A stretch of 64,000 nt of DNA from Photorhabdus thracensis (GTDB taxonomy: Bacteria; Pseudomonadota; Gammaproteobacteria; Enterobacterales; Enterobacteriaceae). Shown here piece by piece: positions 7,151 through 16,800 of this stretch. The stretch is taken from assembly GCF_001010285.1 (NCBI RefSeq), contig NZ_CP011104.1, forward strand, positions 62,001-126,000, read 5' to 3'. Position 1 is the first letter of the stretch. Every line of letters begins with the position of its first letter. A program made the translations under genes and the position numbers. The notes beneath the pieces are model-generated. The model was given only the letters and a program-made list of their open reading frames with translations, was not told where the DNA came from and did no database searches.

Positions 7151-8260
7151 GAGACAGACATCGTCCGTTTAGTGGTTTGGGATTTTTTGCATATTGATCA
7201 GATCGCAAAAATTGGACTGAGTTCCCTCCAAGTGATCTACTATTTTGAAAAATTATTTATAATAATAGCAATATATTTATTGATAGTAATGTATTTAAAT
7301 TATCTTGATTCAATAATATCTTATTTTTATTGGGATAATGAGTGTTAATAAATATGAAAAACAGGTTAATATAATCGTTTATTTATTTTTAGGTATTTTT
7401 GAATTAATAAATGTTAAATGAATTGTTTATTTATACGATGCGAAATTAAATATCCATGAGTATCAGATAAATCACATTGTTTATTGATATAAAATAATCA
7501 ACAATGAAGTTATTTAAATTTAAAATTGTTTTGCTGCGGTATGTGATATAATGGGATTTATATTTTATCATGATCTGATTATTACAAGGCAATATGTAAT
7601 CAAGTTATTTTTAATTTTTTATTCCCTATTTTTTGGTATTTACGTTGCCGGCATTTTTTACTATTGAAAAATAATGTGTTATAAATTATTTTAATCTGAT
7701 GTTATATTTTGTAAATATTTAATAAGTCTGATTTGGTATTGAAATATACGTTCATTATTAGATTGAAGGAGCTGTTTTTTAGGTGATAATTTGTTTAACT
7801 TGTTGATATTATTCTGGTAATTTCATGGTTTGTTTTTGTGATTACTTAATTTTTTTGAAATTATTTTAATTTGGTATTAATGGGAAAGGGATAGAGTATA
7901 ACATTGATTGGGCATTTATGCATAATTGATGTAGTTGATGGTTCCATTTTAAATTATGGAGTTCAGCGTCAGACAATAAAAATTGCATAAAATTAATCGA
8001 ATTTATCTAAAAACAGGGACGGAAATGGGATGTTTTATTCCGACTCATAAGATGAATTATTTATTCCTTTATCAGGGAAATTAGCGTCGAAGAATTGCTG
8101 ATTATAGGGTTATTAGCCGGGCTATGGCATACCGCATCTGAGTGTTTTGAATTAATGTCAGACGTATCGGCTTCTATTTCTTGGGGGCAAAAACATGGGT
8201 GATGACTGTCAGAAATGACAGTTTTCAAAAATCTAACAGATTCGTTGAGGTATATGATAG
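7151..8260. other. Long AT-rich intergenic and upstream region of NRPS1
   Basis: About 1.1 kb of strongly AT-rich DNA separates the transposase debris from NRPS1. I see no coding sequence with recognisable content. A short inverted repeat (TTTTTGC 7184-7190 with GCAAAAA 7205-7211) lies at the left end. Such DNA is typical of H-NS-silenced horizontally acquired operons, and the NRPS1 promoter must lie here or further left. I could not assign a -35/-10 pair with confidence. Confidence 0.5.
8205..8222. promoter_or_regulatory. Hairpin directly upstream of NRPS1 (operator or attenuator candidate)
   Basis: ACTGTCAGAAATGACAGT forms a 7-base perfect stem closed by a GAAA loop and followed by TTTTC. 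It ends 38 bases before the NRPS1 start codon, so it would sit in the 5' untranslated region or overlap a promoter. It could be a dyad operator, a weak intrinsic terminator/attenuator, or an mRNA-stabilising hairpin. The core CTGTCA/TGACAG also occurs in the hairpin at 1387-1417. Confidence 0.45.
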
Positions 8261-10870
8261 ATGAAAGATAACATTGCTAAAGTGGGAAATGTTCTTAAAT
8301 CTGAATTCCTTTCTCAGACGTCAGAAAACATAATCGACTCAAATTATGCGTCACCACAGACTCAAAATACAAAGAATATCCTCCAGACCCTCACACCCAG
8401 TGAATTATTCTGGTATGAGCGCCTGACTGTTTTGCAACCATTCCAGTTACCCTTCGAAACCGCAGGAGAACAAGCGGAACCCAGATGGGCAATGAGTCTT
8501 TGGCAGCCCCCGTTACCAAAAAATGGGGAAGAGGATTCATTGCGGACACTGTTGCAGGCATTTGTGATCTATCTTGCGCGCTTGACTCAGCAGACTGAAT
8601 TTCAAATCGGTTGGTGCGTGGATGAGGTAAAAGATAAATCAGCAGATTTGGCACCGGTGGTGCCTATGATCATCGAGGTGGCGTTTGATAAGCCGTGGGG
8701 GGCGATAGCTGGCTGGATTGATGACGAGCTTACCCTGCTGGCGCGGCACCGGACATTTAGTCGTGATCTCCTCGCCCGTGTTCCTTCATTGCAGGCTATT
8801 CCGGCGTTGGTAACCCGCCGGCCGTGGCAGATAGCTGTCTCGGTGATACAGGATGACAGAGAGGGCGATCAGGAGGCGCCCGGCGAATTGCTGACCCTCC
8901 AGGTGAATGCGCAGGGCGGTTTTCGCTGGATATACGATGCAAATCGTCTGAGCGGGGAAGTGGTTCAGCGAATGGGTGAGCACTTACAGATGTTGGTATT
9001 ATCGAAAAGGGGGGATGATGAAATCCCTGTTTGGCAACTGAATTTACTGCCCGAGGCTGAACGTACATTATTGCTAGAGACCTGGAACGCCACGGAAAAC
9101 CCGTATCCTGACCCGTTATGTATTCATCAGTTGTTTGAACAACAGGCAGAACAAACTCCGCAGGCGACGGCGCTGGTGTATCAGGAACACCCCCTCAGTT
9201 ATGCGGAGCTGAACGCTCATGCCAATCGGTTAGCTCATCAACTGATTATGTTAGGTGTCACACCAGACCAACGGGTGGCGATTTGTGTGGCACGCTCCCC
9301 GGCGATGGTGGTGGGATTGTTAGCGGTGCTGAAAGCCGGTGGCGCTTATGTGCCGTTGGACCCAACCTACCCGGGGGAACGTCTGGCGTATATCCTGAAT
9401 GATACCGCCCCGGCAGTGGTATTGGCTGATGCGACCGGCCGGGCGGCGCTGGGTGAAGAGGCGCTGGCGGAATTGACGGTACTTGACCCAAATACTCTGC
9501 CGGATCAGCCGGACAGTAATCCGCTGGTCCCGGCGTTGACGCCACAGCATCTGGCGTATGTGATTTACACTTCCGGCTCAACCGGGCAGCCGAAAGGCGT
9601 GATGGTAGAGCATCAGGCAATGTATCAGCGTCATCGGGGTTTTAATGATCTCTTTGCCGTCACGGCGCAAGACCGGGTGTTGCAATTTGCCTCTTTCGCT
9701 TTTGATGTTTCAATAGAAGAATTATTCTCGTCATTATGCAACGGCGCCACACTGGTGATGCGGGATGATAGCTGGCTGGCGTCGGTGCCGGAATTTATTG
9801 CCTTAGTCCGGCAAAGCCGTATCTCAGTGATGTCTCTGCCTGCGTTGTTCTGGTCAGAACTGATAGCCGGAGGCCATGAATTATCGCTGCCGGATTGCCT
9901 CAGGCTCGTCATCATTGGGGGAGAAGCGGTCAAAAAGAGCGCCATTCAGGATTGGTTTACGCGGGAAATCCATCGACCCCAACTATTGAACGCTTATGGT
10001 CCGACGGAAAATACCGTGACGGCGACTTGTAAGGAAATATTATCCCAGGCAGATGATAATTCTATCGGTCGGCCGGTTAAGAATACCTGCGTTTACCTGC
10101 TGGACAGATATGGTCAACCGGTCCCATTAGGCTGCATTGGTGAAATGTATATTGGCGGCGTTGGGGTGGCACGGGGTTATCTTAACCGGCCGGAATTGAG
10201 CGCGGAACGTTTTATAGCGGATCCCTTTAGCCCGGTAGCGGGTGCGCGGATGTATCGCTCTGGGGATTTGGCCCGTTACTTGCCGAACGGTGATCTGGAA
10301 TTCCTGGGCCGTAACGACGAGCAGGTTAAAATCCGCGGCTTCCGGATTGAGCCGGGGGAGATTGAAACCCGTTTGATGGAACACCCGGCAGTGCAAGAGG
10401 CAGTGGTGTTGGCGCTGGATGGTGGGCAGGACAAACGTTTGGTCGCCTATGTGGCAGCGCAGGCACATGAGGGGTTGGCTGTCAGTTTGCGTGAACATCT
10501 GAGTGCGGTTTTACCTGACTATATGGTCCCGGCAGCTTTTGTGCGTCTGGATACCTTCCCACAGACCCCTAGTGGTAAGTTGGATCGCCGGGCATTACCG
10601 GCACCGGGGGAGGATGATTTTGCCCGGCAGATTTACGAAGCGCCACAAGGGGAGGCAGAGATCGCCCTTGCCGCCCTTTGGCGTGAGTTATTGGGCATTG
10701 AGCAGATAAGCCGGCATGATAGCTTCTTTGCGTTGGGCGGTCATTCACTGCTTGGCGTGCAGATGATTGAACGCCTGCGTCACCAGGGGTTGACACTGAC
10801 GGCGCGTGATCTGTTCCAATCGCCAGTGTTGTCAAAACTGGCTCAAACGTTGGGGCAGCACCAGGCCATA
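8261..10870 (+). other. NRPS1 module 1: truncated C, A (Lys/basic), T
   Basis: The pocket residues come from FDVSIEE, ISVMSLPA, VIIGGEA and NAYGPTENTVT, giving D-V-E-S-I-G-A-V-T plus the A10 lysine. The acidic residue at the third pocket position fits a basic side chain. The condensation-like start (LTPSELFWYERLTVLQPFQL onwards) lacks the catalytic histidines. Confidence 0.75.
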
Positions 10871-13800
10871 ATGATACCTGCTAATGTCATTACGCCAGCG
10901 ACGACGACACTCACGCCGGCGATGTTGCCGCTGATCGATCTGACTCAGGCTGATATTGATCATATTGTCAGGCAGGTGCCGGGCGGGATGGAAAATATTC
11001 AGGATATCTATGGGTTGTCGCCATTGCAGGACGGTATCCTGTTCCATCATTTGTTGACAAAGGAAGGCGATCCATACTTATTGCTCTATCCGGTGGCCTT
11101 TGCTAACCGCGCTCTGCTGGACCGCTATCTGGACGCAGTGCAACAGGCGGTTAATCGCCATGACATCCTGCGCACTTCTTTTCTCTGGGAAGGATTGTCA
11201 GTGCCGGCGCAGGTGGTCTGGCGCCGGGCGCAGTTGTCAGTGACTGAACTGACGCTGGACCCGGCTAACGGTCCGGTCATTGATCAATTAACCCGGCGTT
11301 TTGACCCAAGTCAGCATCGTCTTGACCTGAGTCAGGCCCCGCTATTGCGTTTTGTGATCGCCCAGGAAACCGATGGCCGCTGGTTTTTATTGGAGTTGCT
11401 GCATCACTTGATCGGCGACCACGAAACAATGGAAGTGATGAACCGTGAAGTGCAGGCGCATTTTTCCGGACAGGAGGATCGCCTGCCTGATCCGGTGCCG
11501 TTCCGCAATTTGGTGGCTGAGGCACGGTTGGGAGTGAGTCAGGAAGCGCATACCCGTTTCTTTACCGACATGTTAGCGGAGGTGGATGAGCCGACGCTGC
11601 CGTTCGGATTGGCGGACGTGCATCTTGATGGATCTCAAGAGGTAGGTTCCTATCGGCTGCTGACGGCTGAGTTGAATGACAGTCTGCGCAGTTTGGCCCG
11701 GCGCTTGAGCGTCAGTCTGGCAGCGTTGTGTCATCTGGCCTGGGCGCAGGTATTGTCGCGTACCAGCGGACAGGAGAAAGCGGTGTTCGGTACCGTGCTG
11801 TTTGGCCGTATGGCGGTGGGGGAAGGGGCTGACAGTGGCATGGGGCTGTTTATTAATACCCTGCCGTTACGGTTGGATATTGATGAAACCCCGGTACGGG
11901 ACAGTGTGCGGGCGGTGCATCTGAGGTTGGCTGGGTTGCTGGAACATGAACATGCGTCACTGGCGTTGGCCCAGCGGTGCAGTGGGGTTGTCAGCGGTAC
12001 GCCCCTCTTTAGCGCTCTGTTGAACTACCGGCATAATTACCAGCCGGATCCTTTGGATGAAACGATGGCCGGGATTGAATTCTTAGGTGAACAGGAGCAG
12101 ACCAACTACCCGTTTGAGCTGTCGGTGGAGGATGGGGGCACCACGCTAGGACTGACGGCTAATGTGGTGCAACCGTTTGATCCGGACAGGATATGCGGTT
12201 ATATGCAGCAGGCGTTGGAGAGTTTGGTTGAGACACTTGAGCGGGCTCCCGAAACTCCAGTACGGGCGTTGAACATCTTGCCTGAAACAGAACGCACGTT
12301 GTTGCTGGAAACCTGGAATACCACAGAAACTTCCTATCCTGAGGCGTTATGCATTCATCAGTTGTTTGAACAACGGACAGAGCAAACCCCGCAGGCGACG
12401 GCGCTGGTGTATCAAGAACAGACTCTGAGTTATGCCGAATTAAATGTTTGCGCTAACCGTTTGGCCCATCAACTGATTGCGCTGGGTGTTACACCCGACC
12501 AGCCGGTAGCAATTTGCGTGGCCCGCTCCCCAGCGATGGTGGTGGCGTTATTAGCCGTGTTGAAAGCCGGCGGCGCTTATGTGCCGCTGGACTCAACTTA
12601 TCCGGGGGAACGTCTGGTGTATATCCTGAATGATACGGCGCCGTCAGTGGTGTTGGCTGATGCGACCGGCTGGGCGGCGCTGGGTGAGGAGGCGCTGGCG
12701 GGGTTGACGGTACTTGACCCGAATACGTTGCCGGACCAGCCGGACAGTAACCCGCAGGTCCCGGCGTTGACGCCTCAGCACCTGGCGTATGTGATTTACA
12801 CCTCCGGCTCAACCGGGCAGCCGAAGGGGGTGATGGTAGAACATCAGGCGATTTATCAACGGTATCTGGGCTTTAATGACACCTATGCTGTCACGGCACA
12901 AGACCGGGTGTTGCAATTTGCCGCTTTTGCCTTTGATGTTTCCGTTGAAGAATTTTTCTCGTCATTATGCAACGGTGCCACGCTGGTGCTGCGGGATGAT
13001 AGCTGGCTGGCTTCGGTGCCGGAGTTTATTGCCTTAATCCGGCAATATCGTATTACGATTGCTTCTCTGCCGACCTTATTCTGGTCTGAACTGGCGGCCA
13101 GAGATGCTGGGTTACCGCTACCGGATTGCCTCCGGCTCATTATCATTGGCGGTGAAGCGGTCAAAAAGAACGCCATTCAGGACTGGTTCAGGCAGGAAGG
13201 CCACCGACCCCGGCTATTGAATGGTTATGGTCCGACTGAAAATACCGTGACGGTGACCTATAAAGAGGTGTTATCCCCAGAGGATGACCGTTCTATCGGC
13301 CGGCCAGCTAAAAATTCTTGTATTTACCTGTTGGACTCATATGACCAACCTGTGCCATTAGGCTGTGTTGGCGAGATGTATATTGGTGGCGTGGGTGTGG
13401 CGCGGGGTTATCTTAATCGCCCTGACTTGACCGCTGAACGTTTCCTTATGGATCCGTTTAACGATAAACCGGATGCACGCATGTACCGTACCGGGGATTT
13501 GGCCCGTTACCTGCCGGACGGTGACCTGGAATTCCTGGGACGCAACGACCAACAGGTCAAAATCCGTGGTTTCCGGGTTGAGCTGGGGGAAATTGAAACC
13601 CGACTGGTGGAACATCCAGAGGTGCATGAGGCGGCAGTGTTGGCGTTGGATAATGGACAGGGTAAACGGTTGGTTGCCTATGTCGCCGCGGAGGAGCAAG
13701 AAGGGTTGACAGTCCTTTTGAGCGAACACTTGAGGGGAGTTTTACCCGACTATATGATCCCGGTGGCCTTTGTGCGTCTGGATACCTTCCCGGAGACCCC

Positions 13801-16800
13801 GAATGGCAAGTTGGATCGCCGTGCGTTACCGGCGCCGGGGGAGGAAGCGTTTGCCCGTCAGGTCTATGAAGCCCCGCAAGGGGAGACTGAGATCACTCTG
13901 GCAGCTATTTGGCGTGAATTATTGGGCATTGAGCAGATAAGCCGGCATGACAGCTTTTTTGCGTTGGGCGGCCATTCACTGCTCGCTGTGCGGATGATTG
14001 AACGCCTGCGTCGCCAGGGGTTGACATTGGTGGCGCGTGATCTGTTCCAGTCGCCGGTGCTGTCAGAATTGGCTCAAACGTTGGGGCGGCATCAAGCTAT
14101 GAGGGTACCGCCCAATATCATTACGCCAGCGACAACGAAACTTACGCCGGCGATGTTGCCACTGATTGATCTGACTCAGCCTGAGATTGATCGCATTGTT
14201 GGGCAGGTGCCTGGCGGGATGGCGAATATTCAGGATATCTATGCGCTGTCGCCGTTACAGGACGGTATTCTGTTCCACCATCTGTTGGAAAAGGAAGGCG
14301 ACCCGTACCTGCTGCTCTATCCGGTGGTCTTTGCTAACCGCGCTCTGCTGGACCGTTATCTGGCGGCAGTGCAACAGGCGATTGATCGCCATGATATCCT
14401 GCGTACGGCTTTCATCTGGGAAGGATTATCAGTGCCAGCTCAGGTGGTTTGGCGTCAGGCGACCTTGCCGGTAACTGAACTGACACTAGACCCGGCTGAT
14501 GGCCCGGTCATTGACCAGTTAACCCAGCGTTTTGATCCGGGTCACTATCGTCTCGACCTGAGTCAGGCTCCGCTCCTGCGTTTTGTTATCGCCCAGGAAA
14601 CTGATGGTCGCTGGTTCTTATTGGAATTGCAGCATCACTTGATCGGCGACCATGAAACGATGGAAGTGATGAACCGTGAGGTTCAGGCCTATTTTTCCGG
14701 GCAGGAGGACCCTCTGCCTGACCCGGTCCCGTTCCGCAATCTGGTGGCTGAAGCCCGGTTGGGAGTGAGTCAGGCCGAGCATACCCGCTTCTTTACCGAC
14801 ATGTTGGCGGAGGTGGATGAGCCAACGTTGCCGCTCGGGCTGACGGAGGTATATCGTGATGGATCTCAGATGACGGAAGCCCATCGGATGCTGACCACTG
14901 GGTTAAATAACCGCCTGCGTAGTCAGGCCCGGCGTTTGGGCATCAGTTTGGCGGCGTTGTGCCATCTGGCCTGGGCGCAGGTATTGTCGCACACCAGCGG
15001 GCAGGAGAAAGTCGTGTTCGGTACCGTCCTGTTTGGGCGGATGCAGGCAGGTGAAGGTGCCGACAACGGTATGGGGTTGTTTATCAATACCCTGCCGTTA
15101 CGCCTGGATATTGATGAGACCCCGGTACAGGACAGTGTACAGGCAGCTCATAGCCGGCTGGCCGGATTATTGGGGCATGAGCATGCTTCACTGGCGCTGG
15201 CTCAGCGGTGCAGTGGGGTTGCCAGCGGTACGTCGCTCTTTAATACCTTGTTCAACTATCGACATAATTCTCAGCTGGTGACTCCGGATGAAACGATGGA
15301 CGGGATTGAGTTCCTGGACACACAGGAGCGGACTAACTACCCATTAGGACTGTCGGTGGAGGATGATGGTTCTACTTTGGGGCTAACTGCTCTGGTGGTG
15401 CAACCGTTTGATCCGGACCGGATATGCGGTTATATGCAGCAAGCGCTGGAAAGTTTGATCGAGGCGCTTGAACAAGCTCCGGAAACACCGGTACGGTCAC
15501 TGAACATCCTGCCGGAAACGGAACGCACGCTGTTGCTGGAAACCTGGAACGCCACGGAAACCCCGTATCCTGACGCGTTATGTATTCATCAGTTGTTTGA
15601 ACAACAGGTAGAGCAAACCCCTCAGGCGACGGCACTGGTGTATCAGGAGCAGATCCTCAGTTATGCTGAATTAAATGCCCGCGCCAACCGTCTGGCTCAT
15701 CAACTGATTGCGCAGGGCGTCGTACCCGACCAGCGGGTGGCGATTTGCGTGGCTCGCTCCCCGGCGATAGTGGTGGCGCTGCTGGCGGTGCTGAAAGCTG
15801 GCGGTGCTTATGTACCACTGGATCCAACCTATCCGGAAGAGCGTCTGGCGTATATCCTGAATGATACGGCCCCGGCAGTGGTCTTGGCTGATGAAACCGG
15901 ACGAGTCGCGCTGGGCGAAGAAGCGCTGGCCGGGCTGACGGTACTTGATCCAAATACTTTGCCTGACCAGCCGGACAGCAACCCGCAGGTTCCTGCGTTG
16001 ACGCCACAGCATCTGATTTATGTCATCTATACTTCTGGCTCAACTGGGCAGCCGAAAGGGGTGATGGTGGAACATCAGGCGGTGTATCAACGTCATCTGG
16101 GTTTTAATGATCTCTATGCTGTCACGGCGCAAGACCGGATGCTGCAATTCGCCTCTTTTGCTTTTGATGTTTCAGTGGAAGAACTTTTCTCGTCATTATG
16201 CAACGGCGCGACGCTGGTGATGCGTGATGATAGCTGGTTAGGCTCTGCACAGGAGTTTATTGCTTTAGCCTGGCAAAACCATATTACGGTGATATCTCTG
16301 CCTGCGTTATTTTGGTCCGAACTGATTGCCAGAGACAATCCATCACCGCTGCCGGATTGCCTCCGGCTCATCATTATTGGTGGTGAGGAGGTCAAAAAGA
16401 GCGCCATTCAGGACTGGTTTACGCGGGAAACCCATCGACCCCGGTTATTGAACGCTTATGGTCCGACGGAAAATACCGTGACTGCGACCTGTAAGGCGGT
16501 GTTATCCCCTGTGGATGATAGCTCTATTGGTCGGCCGGTTAAAAATACCTGCGTCTATTTGTTGGACAGAGACGGTCAACCGGTGCCATTAGGCTGCATT
16601 GGAGAAATGTATATTGGTGGCGTCGGTGTAGCGCGCGGTTATCTTAACCAGCCGGAATTGAGCGCGGAACATTTTATACCTGATCCTTTTAGTCCGATAT
16701 CCGGTGCGCGGATGTATCGCACTGGGGATTTGGCCCGCTATCTGCCGGACGGTAACCTGGAATTCCTCGGCCGTAATGACCATCAGGTGAAAATCCGCGG

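Noticed and set aside
7103-7348. 81-codon plus-strand frame in AT-rich DNA
   Set aside because: It starts inside transposase debris, has no ribosome-binding site, and its hydrophobic tail is what AT-rich sequence produces by chance.
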